A stretch of 64,000 nt of DNA from assembly GCA_045542485.1 (NCBI GenBank), contig JAZQLC010000014.1, forward strand, positions 29,731 to 93,730. Direction: 5' to 3'. The notes beneath the pieces were generated by a model. It was not told where the DNA came from. It made no database searches and was given only the letters and a program-made list of their open reading frames with translations. Source of the stretch: SIG575 sp045542485. Its GTDB lineage: Bacteria > Bacillota > Clostridia > Oscillospirales > Acutalibacteraceae. This document shows positions 40,989-49,334 of this stretch, in pieces; within the stretch, counting starts at the first letter, position 1, and each line of letters opens with the position of its first letter. The position numbers and the translations under genes were made by a program.

Positions 40989-42092
40989 ATGGATGTATTG
41001 TTTCAGCCACTTTTGTCGATTTTTGACCAGCCTAAAATGGTTGCTATGTGGATTATCGGCGCAGTGCTTATTTTTCTCGCTATAAAGAGAGAGATGGAAC
41101 CCGCGCTTCTTCTTCCGATGGGCTTTGGTGCGATTCTCGTTAACCTGCCCGAATCAGGTGCTAAGAGTGTTATTGACGCTCTCTTCCAGGTCGGTATTGA
41201 ATACCACGAGCTGTTCCCATTGATTCTGTTTATCGGTATCGGTGCTATGATTGACTTTGAACCGCTTCTTACTAACCCGAAGCTGATGTTCTTCGGTGCG
41301 GCGGCGCAGTTCGGTATTTTCTTTACTCTCGGTGTGGCTTCACTTTTAGGTTTCGATGTAAAAGACGCAGCTTCAATTGCGATTATCGGTGCCGCAGACG
41401 GACCTACGGCAATTTATGTTGCACAGGTTCTTGATTCAAACTTCTTACCTGCAATTATGGTTGCGGCTTATTCCTATATGGCTCTCGTACCTATTGTTCA
41501 GCCGCCTATCATCAAGCTCTGCACCACAAAAGCAGAAAGAAAAATAAAGATGGTATACGAAGGCAAGAAAGTTTCAAAAACTATAAAAATCCTTTTCCCC
41601 ATTATCATCACCATGATCGTCGGTATTGTTGCACCTGACTCAGTTGCACTTATCGGTTTCCTGATGTTCGGTAACCTTATCCGTGAATGCGGTGTGCTTA
41701 ATTCGCTTTCAGAAACAGCACAGAATGTTCTCGCTAACCTTATCACAATTTTCCTTGGAATTACAATTGCGTCACGAATGACTGCTGACGAATTCCTCAG
41801 GAAAGAAACTCTTCTTATTATGCTTCTTGGTCTCGTAGCTTTTGTTTTCGATACATTCGGCGGCATTATGCTCGCGAAGATTATGAACCTTTTCCTGAAG
41901 AACAAGATCAATCCCATGATTGGTGCAGCAGGTATTTCTGCATTCCCCATGTCTGCACGTGTTGTTCACAAGATGGGTCTTGAGGAAGATAACCAGAACT
42001 TCCTTCTTATGCACTCAATCGGCGTTAACGTTTCAGGACAGATTGCTTCTGTTATCGCAGGCGGTCTTATTCTTGCATTCTACGGAAACTAA
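40989..42092 (+). CDS. Sodium-translocating decarboxylase beta subunit (OadB/MmdB/GcdB family)
   Basis: 367 residues, polytopic. It is the membrane carboxybiotin decarboxylase that couples CO2 release to Na+ export. Family motifs: REMEPALLLPMGFGAILVN, FIGIGAMIDFEPLL, the conserved GAADGPTAIYVAQVL Na+/decarboxylation site, and near the end GAAGISAFPMSARVVHKMG. Length is at the short end of the family. A small gamma-like protein follows, but the alpha (carboxyltransferase) and biotin carrier subunits are not in the window, so the acid substrate (oxaloacetate, methylmalonyl-CoA or glutaconyl-CoA) cannot be told. Confidence 0.93.
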   Translation: MDVLFQPLLSIFDQPKMVAMWIIGAVLIFLAIKREMEPALLLPMGFGAILVNLPESGAKSVIDALFQVGIEYHELFPLILFIGIGAMIDFEPLLTNPKLMFFGAAAQFGIFFTLGVASLLGFDVKDAASIAIIGAADGPTAIYVAQVLDSNFLPAIMVAAYSYMALVPIVQPPIIKLCTTKAERKIKMVYEGKKVSKTIKILFPIIITMIVGIVAPDSVALIGFLMFGNLIRECGVLNSLSETAQNVLANLITIFLGITIASRMTADEFLRKETLLIMLLGLVAFVFDTFGGIMLAKIMNLFLKNKINPMIGAAGISAFPMSARVVHKMGLEEDNQNFLLMHSIGVNVSGQIASVIAGGLILAFYGN

Positions 42093-42106
42093 GGAGGAAA
42101 TGAATT

Positions 42107-42280
42107 ATGAATTTTGATGTTCAGGCTTTGCTTGATGCTCTCCCCAATATCGGCAAGGGATATTTAGGAATATTCGTTGTTACTGCTATTATTGTTTTCA
42201 TCGTTTATATGTTCAATACAATTCCGGAAAAAGTATATGAACGCGAGAAGAAAAAAGCAGAAGAAAAGAAAAACAAATAA
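42107..42280 (+). CDS. Small OadG-like gamma subunit
   Basis: 57 residues, single transmembrane helix (about 20-37, YLGIFVVTAIIVFIVYMF) followed by a Lys/Glu-rich cytoplasmic tail (EREKKKAEEKKNK). It starts at ATG 42107 with AGGAGG (42092-42097) 9 nt upstream and lies 14 nt after the beta subunit. Size, topology and position fit the gamma or delta assembly subunit of Na+-pumping decarboxylases; the sequence itself is too short for certainty. Confidence 0.75.
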   Translation: MNFDVQALLDALPNIGKGYLGIFVVTAIIVFIVYMFNTIPEKVYEREKKKAEEKKNK

Positions 42281-42352
42281 TTATAAAAGGTGAGCTTAAA
42301 TCAGGATTTTAACAGACTCAGAGATGTTATTTTCTGCTTATGCTTTATGAAA

Positions 42353-42381
42353 AAACCCGCAGGTGTCAGCCTTGCGGGTTT
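42353..42381 (+). terminator. Terminator of the Na+ pump operon
   Basis: 9-bp stem AAACCCGCA/TGCGGGTTT, followed by TTGTTATTTT. Confidence 0.88.
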
Positions 42382-42505
42382 TTGTTATTTTGTCTGCATA
42401 AGAAAAATTTCACTTCAAATCGCTATGCGCTTTTATTTCCTGATTGGAACTCCCGGGGGCCGGTATTTTTTTGTAAATACGGGTTTTGTACGGCGCTTGT
42501 TTCTG

Positions 42506-42534
42506 TTGACTTTATAGCGTATTTGTGGTATCAT
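42506..42534 (+). promoter_or_regulatory. Promoter of the membrane protein / fucokinase-like / radical SAM operon
   Basis: TTGACT (42506-42511), 17-nt spacer, extended TGG plus TATCAT (42529-42534), 52 nt before the first gene. The only good promoter I find for the 12.5 kb that follow. Confidence 0.75.
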
Positions 42535-42585
42535 TAAATATGTATAAGTATGTATTTTTTTGCACGTTTTTCAGGAGGGAAAAAG

Positions 42586-43812
42586 ATGCTTTTTAATAAG
42601 AATTCTAAAGGAAGTCTTACTCCGGAAAAGGGAATTTTTTCATCATCAATTGCTTGTTATCTGTTCCCTTTGATTGTTTTCGGAGGATATCTTCTTTACT
42701 GTATTCTGGCAAAGCTTATGCCTCATGCACAGGGTTATTATCTGATTCATTATCTTTATACCTATGACCACGGATATATTTCAAGAGGTCTGGTGGGCGA
42801 AGTGATAAGCTGGTTTGCCGACACCGTTTCAGATGACCTTACCCGTTGGGTTATGACGGGCTTTTCTGCATTTCTGATGCTGGGAATGTCTCTTTGCATC
42901 GGCAAGGCACTGAGCCGTGTCAGGATGGATAAAGAAAAGCTGGGTCTTGTGCTTTTCATTGTGGTTATGGTTTTTATGATTCCGATGCCTTACAGGTTTT
43001 ATTATATGGACATAAAGCTGGACAAACTTGTGTGGGCGCTGACACTTTTCTCTGTTTATATTGCCGACACGAAAATAGGCAAGTGGATTGTACCGTTTAT
43101 CTGTGCAGTTGCCACAGTTGTGAATCCTATTTTCGTCTTCACAAGTATGATTCTTATTGCGATTATTCTTCTTCAGGAATTCTATTCAAGTGGTTATTCT
43201 GCAAAAAACGGTGTAATCTGTGCCGTGACTTATATTGTGATTATAGTTATTGCTCTGTTGGCTCCGATTTCAGAAAAATGGGTCGGATTTGATAATGCGG
43301 CGGAGATGACCGAATACTACTTTGCCCGTTATGAAGGCGGGATTGACCCGGAGCAGAAAGAAATGTTCAATATCTGGCTGATGGACTTCTTTGAGCCTGT
43401 TGAGACTCTTCTGGCACATCCCTTTAAGGTCTTCTTCATAGGCTTCGGAATGGGTATTAAGACGGGTCTGAATATAATTTTCCTCGGAGTGCCTGTGTGT
43501 ACTTTTACAGCAATTTTCTGGAAAAAGGTAATGAAAGCGGAAGAAAACAAATTTCAGAAATTTATCTATTTCCTTTGCGCAATTTCTCCCATCGTTATTA
43601 TCCCTCCCCTTATTCTTTCGTGGGAGTTTTCAAAACTGTTCATCAATAACATTTTCGTTCAGGCAGGACTTGTGATCTACTTTATTGCGAAAGGTCATCC
43701 TGCGGTTTTAAAGGTTTGCGGTGAAATCAGGGATTTCGGCAAAAAGCATATTGTAGTGTCCGCAGCGGTACTTCTTTATCTTGTCTGCTTCCTTGCAACA
43801 ATCTTCATCTGA
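42586..43812 (+). CDS. Polytopic membrane protein, possibly polysaccharide polymerase or GT-C type
   Basis: 408 residues from ATG 42586 (AGGAGGG 7 nt upstream), about ten hydrophobic segments. After the first helix it has YLYTYDHGYISRGLVGEVIS; a similar Gly/Arg/Gly-Leu-rich motif after helix 1 is common in uncharacterised membrane proteins of polysaccharide clusters. A hydrophilic stretch (about 230-275, ISEKWVGFDNAAEMTEYYF) probably faces outside. I do not recognise a defined family. The context, with a second membrane protein and a fucokinase-like enzyme, supports a surface-glycan role; this is inference. Confidence 0.55.
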   Translation: MLFNKNSKGSLTPEKGIFSSSIACYLFPLIVFGGYLLYCILAKLMPHAQGYYLIHYLYTYDHGYISRGLVGEVISWFADTVSDDLTRWVMTGFSAFLMLGMSLCIGKALSRVRMDKEKLGLVLFIVVMVFMIPMPYRFYYMDIKLDKLVWALTLFSVYIADTKIGKWIVPFICAVATVVNPIFVFTSMILIAIILLQEFYSSGYSAKNGVICAVTYIVIIVIALLAPISEKWVGFDNAAEMTEYYFARYEGGIDPEQKEMFNIWLMDFFEPVETLLAHPFKVFFIGFGMGIKTGLNIIFLGVPVCTFTAIFWKKVMKAEENKFQKFIYFLCAISPIVIIPPLILSWEFSKLFINNIFVQAGLVIYFIAKGHPAVLKVCGEIRDFGKKHIVVSAAVLLYLVCFLATIFI

Positions 43813-43828
43813 GGGAGGTGTAAGTATA

Positions 43829-44872
43829 ATGAATAAAACAAAAGAAAACAAAACTTTCAGGGGTATTCCTTTTATACTTGCACTGTGTTTCCTTCTAAGA
43901 GGCTTCTTGCTGTCAGACAGAAGACATATCGGAATTGAAGATATGTACAAAGTGAAGTTTGATATGGCTTGTGAAAATATTGTTTTTCTGATTCTGCTTG
44001 TTGTTTTCTCTCTCCTTGCAGGATGTGTGATTTCAGCACTGAATAAAAGATTCGGTCAGGCTGCAACTTACCTTTCTGTTCTTCTTGTGGCAGAGCCTCT
44101 TGTGTTTGCGAAGCAGGACGATATGATGGTTCTTTTTATCATAAGCCTTGCTCTTCTCTTTATTCTTAATGCACTCAGAGAGAAACCTGTTATCCCCAAT
44201 GAGGTAACACTTATTGTGTTCCTTCTTACATCGACAGTTCTTTTTGAAAATGCAATTTTCCTTTTTGTTCTTCCTGCACTTATTCTTTACTTCATCGGTG
44301 ATGGGGAGAATTTCCTGAAAAATACAAAAAAACTTGTTGTGATGATTCTTTCTGTTGTCAGTGCAGCAGCAGGAATTTTCCTCAACGACTATCTTGCTTC
44401 AAATTATGCTGCCTTTGACAGCTTTATAAAGAAATACAGTTTCTTTGAACATGTTTATTTCGAACATATTCCTTACGAAAATGCATTACTTTTCGTTTTC
44501 ACACTTCCGATTCTTGCGTTCGGTATTTACTTCCTTACAGAGTATGTGAAGAAGTGTAAGTCTTCGCGCAAGAATGTGGCGTCATATGTGGCTGTCGGCG
44601 CAGTGGCAGTAGCCTATATCGTCTCAATTGCAGGTTTTATTCTTCGTGGAAGTGAAGCTTTCTACACAATCAATTTTATTGTGCCGTCGGCAATATTTGC
44701 TCTTGTATCAAATAAAAAACCGGAAGCAGAAAAAGCTCTGGAAGAAGTCAACAGCTTTGTTTCAAAGCACACGCTTGTGCTGATTGCCGTAGTTGTATTC
44801 CTTTTTTTCCTTGCAACAGTAACCTTCTACAACGGCGTAGACAATCTTGCAGGTTTCATAATTTCTATCTGA
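43829..44872 (+). CDS. Polytopic membrane protein, unknown function
   Basis: 347 residues from ATG 43829 (GGGAGGTG upstream), 16 nt after the preceding gene. About eight to nine hydrophobic helices, including RGIPFILALCFLLRGFLLS, IVFLILLVVFSLLAGCVIS and a C-terminal HTLVLIAVVVFLFFLATV. No family recognised. Its size and hydrophobicity profile parallel those of the upstream gene and the two may act together as a membrane transferase, flippase or polymerase. Confidence 0.55.
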   Translation: MNKTKENKTFRGIPFILALCFLLRGFLLSDRRHIGIEDMYKVKFDMACENIVFLILLVVFSLLAGCVISALNKRFGQAATYLSVLLVAEPLVFAKQDDMMVLFIISLALLFILNALREKPVIPNEVTLIVFLLTSTVLFENAIFLFVLPALILYFIGDGENFLKNTKKLVVMILSVVSAAAGIFLNDYLASNYAAFDSFIKKYSFFEHVYFEHIPYENALLFVFTLPILAFGIYFLTEYVKKCKSSRKNVASYVAVGAVAVAYIVSIAGFILRGSEAFYTINFIVPSAIFALVSNKKPEAEKALEEVNSFVSKHTLVLIAVVVFLFFLATVTFYNGVDNLAGFIISI

Positions 44873-44922
44873 TCAAACATCGTTGACTTTTGTATAAACA
44901 CTGACTCCCAAGAGGTATTTGA

Positions 44923-47379
44923 ATGAAAAATAACAGTTCTGAGGCCGTTGTGATTACGGTAGGAACAATTGAACAGAAAAAACTTTGCGAAAAGTTAATT
45001 GCAGATTTTACAGATTCTTTTCAGACGGAAATTTTTGTTGTTTCCGATGAATCCTTTGGCGGAAGAATCGGCTCAGGCGGAGCAGTAGCAGGAGTTATTG
45101 AAAGGTTTTATGAAGCGGGTAAGAAACTTCTTGTTATAAATTCAGGCGGCTTCAGTAAGAGGAGCATCAATTATGCTGTCAGGGGAAAACTGTTCGCAGA
45201 TTTTCTTGTTGACGGTGAAGAAAAAACTCTTGTTGAAATGCTTATAAGAAACGGAATGAATCTTTTTCCGCTTATTGAAAACGGAGTTATTGTTTCCTGC
45301 AGTGATATTCTTGTTTCTACGGAATTTTTCAGGGATAAGCTCAGTGAAAATTCAGCCTTTTGTGTGAAAACAGATTTTGAAACAGCATCAAGACACGGGG
45401 TTATGTATCCTGACGGGAAAGGATTTATGGATTTATATCCCCATAAGGCAGACTGCAAAAAGCTGTCAGAAATCAGCTCGTTCTACGGTATCGACGGAGC
45501 TTTGGTTGATACGGGTCTTGTGTATTTCACCGAAGAGGTGTGTATGAAAATAAAAACCTTTGCGGAAAAAGAAAATTTAATCGCTTTTCTTTCTGAAAAC
45601 AAAGTGGATTTGAATCTTTATCCGGATATGGTTTCTCTCTTTGCAAAAAAGGTAGACAGAGAAGAATATCTGTCCTTTTCCGACAGTGAAGAGCACGGAA
45701 AAATAAAAGAAAAATTATATGATTTGCTGTCGGCTTTTTCTATTAAAGTTATAACTGCTGATAATCAGAGATTTGTTCATATAGGCTCTGTCAGAGAGGC
45801 GCTTGAAAATATCATAGCTATGTCAGACAGTGAAAACGAAGCTGTTTTAATCAACAGTATAATTGATGCGAAAACATCCGTGAAAAAAAACTCTGTCCTT
45901 GACAATGTGCTTCTTGGAAATTGCACAGTGGGGGAAAGATGTTTTGTCAGTGATGTGACACTTGAAAATGCAGAAATTAAGAATGATACATCTGTGTGCG
46001 GAATAAAACTTTCTGACGGAATGTATGTGACGGTTGTGTGTCCTGTCAGTGAAAATCCAAAGAGAAAAATTGGCGAAAAAGAGTTGTGGGATGTGCCCTT
46101 ATTTTACAAAGGTAAATCTTTCACGGATTCTTTTATGAAGTTTGAAAATTCATCGGATGAAAAAAAAATCAGTATGGCTGAGTGCACGGAAAATGCAGTT
46201 GCAGATTATTACATCGTAAGACAAAAATATCTGCGCGATAAAAAGATGTGCGCGTCTGATGAAGAATATATAAAAATCAGTGAAGAGATTCTCGGGAAAT
46301 ATTTCTCTGAAAATAAAACAAAAAAAGAATTAAAATGTGTCTGTGAAAAGGCAGAAATAAATCTGCCTTTAAGAATCAATCTTTCAGGCACCTGGACTGA
46401 TGCTATGCCTTACTGCGTTTATAACGGCGGTGAGGTTGTGAATATGGCAGTAACTGTCGACGGCAAAATGCCGGTCAGCGTAAATGCTGAAAAAATTGAC
46501 GGAAATTATATAGAATTCTGCAGTGACGGCTTGGTACAGAAATTCAGTTTTGAAGAAGGTTCTGTCTCAGAAGAGTTTTCGGATTTCAATCTGCACAGAG
46601 CAGTTCTGAAAACTTTCGGCATTACTGAAAATACAAAACTTTGTCAGGGAATAAGACTTGAAACAAAGGTGACGGGCATTGACAAAGGCTCAGGGTTGGG
46701 CACAAGCAGTATTCTCCTTGCCGGTTGCTTCAGAGCTTTGGGCAGACTTACGGGTGAAGATTTATCCGATGAGGAAATTTTCAGAAAAGTTTTTATTGCT
46801 GAGCAGATTATGAAAACAGGCGGAGGTTGGCAGGACCAGGTGGGCGGCATTGTGCCCGGGGTAAAAATCACCTCTTCTTCTTCCGGGATCCGTCAGGAGC
46901 TTTCAGTGCGTGAAATAAATCTCACGGAAAAATTCAGAAATTTTATTTCGGAAAAATTTATTCTTGTTCCCACGGGGCAGAGACATTTCGGCAGATTTAT
47001 TGTCAGCGATGTTGCTGAAAGATTTCTCGGAAAAAAATCAGATTCTCTTGAGGGATTTGAAAAAATAAAAGCACTTAACAAAAAACTTTTAAAGAGCATT
47101 GAGGAAGAAAATTTTCAGAAATTTTCCGAATGCATCAACGAGCATTTTTCTCTTCTCAGAAAAATTTCTCCTGAAGTTTCAAACGGAAAAATTGATGCTC
47201 TTTCAGAAAAGCTTCTTGAATTTTGCGCCGATTCCGTGTCTGTCTGCGGTGCAGGTGGAGGAGGCTACCTTCTGGCAGTGATGAAAGAAAATGTCACAGC
47301 AGAAGATGTGAATGAATTTATAAAAAATAACTTCAGTTATATTTCAGGTGAAGTTAAAAGGATAGATATATTTTATTGA
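44923..47379 (+). CDS. Fucokinase / fucose-1-phosphate guanylyltransferase-like fusion
   Basis: 818 residues. The N-terminal half resembles the GDP-fucose pyrophosphorylase domain of FKGP/FPGT: FGGRIGSGGAVAGVIERFY (about 45-64) and LLVINSGGFSKRS, then a left-handed-helix-like segment (about 300-350). The C-terminal half is a GHMP kinase: LPLRINLSGTWTDAMPY (about 480), GSGLGTSS (about 589-596), GGGWQDQVGGIVPG and VCGAGGGGYLLAVMKE. Together the domains would phosphorylate a sugar such as L-fucose at C1 and transfer a nucleotide. The protein is shorter than Bacteroides Fkp (about 950), so the substrate may differ. Ribosome binding site AGAGG is 7 nt upstream; four radical SAM genes follow after 15 nt. 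Confidence 0.75.
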   Translation: MKNNSSEAVVITVGTIEQKKLCEKLIADFTDSFQTEIFVVSDESFGGRIGSGGAVAGVIERFYEAGKKLLVINSGGFSKRSINYAVRGKLFADFLVDGEEKTLVEMLIRNGMNLFPLIENGVIVSCSDILVSTEFFRDKLSENSAFCVKTDFETASRHGVMYPDGKGFMDLYPHKADCKKLSEISSFYGIDGALVDTGLVYFTEEVCMKIKTFAEKENLIAFLSENKVDLNLYPDMVSLFAKKVDREEYLSFSDSEEHGKIKEKLYDLLSAFSIKVITADNQRFVHIGSVREALENIIAMSDSENEAVLINSIIDAKTSVKKNSVLDNVLLGNCTVGERCFVSDVTLENAEIKNDTSVCGIKLSDGMYVTVVCPVSENPKRKIGEKELWDVPLFYKGKSFTDSFMKFENSSDEKKISMAECTENAVADYYIVRQKYLRDKKMCASDEEYIKISEEILGKYFSENKTKKELKCVCEKAEINLPLRINLSGTWTDAMPYCVYNGGEVVNMAVTVDGKMPVSVNAEKIDGNYIEFCSDGLVQKFSFEEGSVSEEFSDFNLHRAVLKTFGITENTKLCQGIRLETKVTGIDKGSGLGTSSILLAGCFRALGRLTGEDLSDEEIFRKVFIAEQIMKTGGGWQDQVGGIVPGVKITSSSSGIRQELSVREINLTEKFRNFISEKFILVPTGQRHFGRFIVSDVAERFLGKKSDSLEGFEKIKALNKKLLKSIEEENFQKFSECINEHFSLLRKISPEVSNGKIDALSEKLLEFCADSVSVCGAGGGGYLLAVMKENVTAEDVNEFIKNNFSYISGEVKRIDIFY

Positions 47380-47394
47380 TTGGAAGTTTCAGAT

Positions 47395-49311
47395 ATGAAG
47401 AAGAATGTATATCTCGTTCAGGCAAGTTGTCTTTACGGCAACACATATTATCTGCCCTATGCGGTAGGTATGCTGGTAGCCTTTGCCGAAAACGATGAGA
47501 AAGTCAGAGAAAAATATGATTTCAAAAGAATAATATACAGCCTTGAAGATATCGACGAGAGCATCAGAAGCCTTGAGAATCCTGCTCTTGTAGGCTTTTC
47601 CAATTCTATCTGGAATTACAGCTATAACCTTGAATACGCAAGGAAGCTGAAAGAAGTTTATCCTGATTGTGTAATTCAGTTCGGCGGTCATCATGTGCCT
47701 CCCACAACGGAATTTCTTGAGAAGTACGATTTTATTGATATTCTTGTTCATCGGAAAGGTGAAGAGGCGTTCAGAGATGTTCTTCTCTGTCTTGATGAAA
47801 ATGGTGATTTGTCGGAAATTCCCAATATTTCTTACAGAGATGAAAACGGAAATCCCGTTCAGACCGAGGAAAAGAAAATCACAATTTCAGATTATCCGTC
47901 GCCTTATCTTACAGGTGTGTTTGACGAAATTCTGAAAGATACTCAGTACCGATTTTCCTGCGTTCTTGAAACAAACAGAGGTTGTCCATATGATTGTTGC
48001 TATTGTGACTGGGGAGAACTTGCTTCGAAAGTCCGTTTGTTTCCTCTTGAAAAAGTTCTGAAAGAACTTGAGTGGATGGCAGACCATAAAATGGAATTTG
48101 TCTATTGTGTCGATGCAAACTTCGGTATGTTTGAGCGTGACGAAATTATTGCAGAAAAACTGGTTGAGCTGAAGGAAACAAAAGGTTATCCTAACCGTCT
48201 GCAGGTTTCTTATGCAAAGAACGAAATGGACAGAGTGTTCAGAATAAACAAGCTTGTTGCAGACCACGGAATAGGCAAAGGAGCAACACTTGCGATGCAG
48301 AGTCTTGAACCTCAGGTTCTTGAAAATGTAGGCAGGGTGAATATTACAAAGGACCAGTACGCAAATCAGATTGCCCGTTACAGAAACGCAGGAATCTCAA
48401 CATATACAGAACTTATTCTGGGACTTCCCGGTGAAACTCTTGACAGCTTTTCTCACGGACTATGTGAGATTCTTGAGCTGGGTCAGCACAGCTCGGTCAG
48501 TGCATATTATTGTGAACTTCTTCCTAACTCCACACTTGCAAGTAAAGAGTATATGGAAAAATATAAAATAAAGGTTGTCACCACATCTCTCAATCAGTAT
48601 CACTGCGAGATTATGGACGATGTCCTGTCAGGTGCATCAAGCATTGTTGTGGGAACTGACACAATGAGTGTGGATGACTGGATACGCGCAAACGAATTTT
48701 CAACCTGCGTTCAGTCTTTTCATCACTTCGGAATTATGCAGTGTGTTGCTATGTATGTGAGAAAAGAAAAAAATGTTTCTTACTACGATTTCTATAAAGC
48801 ACTTCACAGATTTATCGAAGAGGAGAGCGTTTTCTGCAAACCTCTTTTTGAGATGACATCAGATGTGCTTCACAAGTTTGTTGACGGCAAGGGCGGTCTT
48901 GTCTGTCAGAATGATATTTTCGGAAAAATAACATACCCTCTTGAGGAAATGGTTTTCCTTTGCTGCCTTTATGATTCGCAGAAATTCTATGAAGAAATGA
49001 AAGCTTTTGCGAAGAGATTTATTGATGATGAAGAATTTCTTGACGAGCTGTTCAGATATCAGATGGCAGTTGTTTTAAGACCTGAGCATAACGATTACGC
49101 TATGCCGTTTTCATACAGATTCAGAGATTACTTTGACGCGATTCTCTGCAATTCGTATATTCCTCTCGAAAAGACGGCTGTTATATATAATTTCCACACA
49201 CCCTTTGGAACATCAGACTGGGTGGAATATGCAAGGGAAATTATCTGGTACGGCAGACGAAACGGAAGAATGTTGTTTTCAAGTCAGCCTAATAAAATAG
49301 AAGAAATTTAA
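47395..49311 (+). CDS. B12-binding radical SAM protein, paralog 1
   Basis: 638 residues from ATG 47395. Residues about 1-150 are a Rossmann-like cobalamin-binding domain (VYLVQASCLYGNTYYLPYAVG, FGGHHVPPTTEFLEKYDFID, RKGEEAF), without a DxHxxG His ligand that I can see. The radical SAM domain follows: LETNRGCPYDCCYCDWGE with Cys197, Cys201 and Cys204, then VDANFGMFERDE and ELILGLPGETLDSF. A C-terminal region of about 250 residues ends YAREIIWYGRRN. B12-radical SAM enzymes methylate or rearrange unactivated carbons; the substrate here is unknown. ETNRGCP-CDWG proteins are familiar from surface-polysaccharide clusters (recollection). The ribosome binding site is weak (GGAAG). Confidence 0.88.
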   Translation: MKKNVYLVQASCLYGNTYYLPYAVGMLVAFAENDEKVREKYDFKRIIYSLEDIDESIRSLENPALVGFSNSIWNYSYNLEYARKLKEVYPDCVIQFGGHHVPPTTEFLEKYDFIDILVHRKGEEAFRDVLLCLDENGDLSEIPNISYRDENGNPVQTEEKKITISDYPSPYLTGVFDEILKDTQYRFSCVLETNRGCPYDCCYCDWGELASKVRLFPLEKVLKELEWMADHKMEFVYCVDANFGMFERDEIIAEKLVELKETKGYPNRLQVSYAKNEMDRVFRINKLVADHGIGKGATLAMQSLEPQVLENVGRVNITKDQYANQIARYRNAGISTYTELILGLPGETLDSFSHGLCEILELGQHSSVSAYYCELLPNSTLASKEYMEKYKIKVVTTSLNQYHCEIMDDVLSGASSIVVGTDTMSVDDWIRANEFSTCVQSFHHFGIMQCVAMYVRKEKNVSYYDFYKALHRFIEEESVFCKPLFEMTSDVLHKFVDGKGGLVCQNDIFGKITYPLEEMVFLCCLYDSQKFYEEMKAFAKRFIDDEEFLDELFRYQMAVVLRPEHNDYAMPFSYRFRDYFDAILCNSYIPLEKTAVIYNFHTPFGTSDWVEYAREIIWYGRRNGRMLFSSQPNKIEEI

Positions 49312-49334
49312 ATTCAGAAAAGAGGTGATTCGCT

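Noticed and set aside
42420..42500. tRNA-like GC-rich patch between the Na+ pump terminator and the next promoter
   Set aside because: No cloverleaf or T-loop could be drawn; it includes CCCGGGGGCCGG followed by a T run, which may be a leftover hairpin.
44883..44888. TTGACT before the fucokinase-like gene as a separate promoter
   Set aside because: There is no acceptable -10 at 16-18 nt; the gene is better read as part of the upstream operon.
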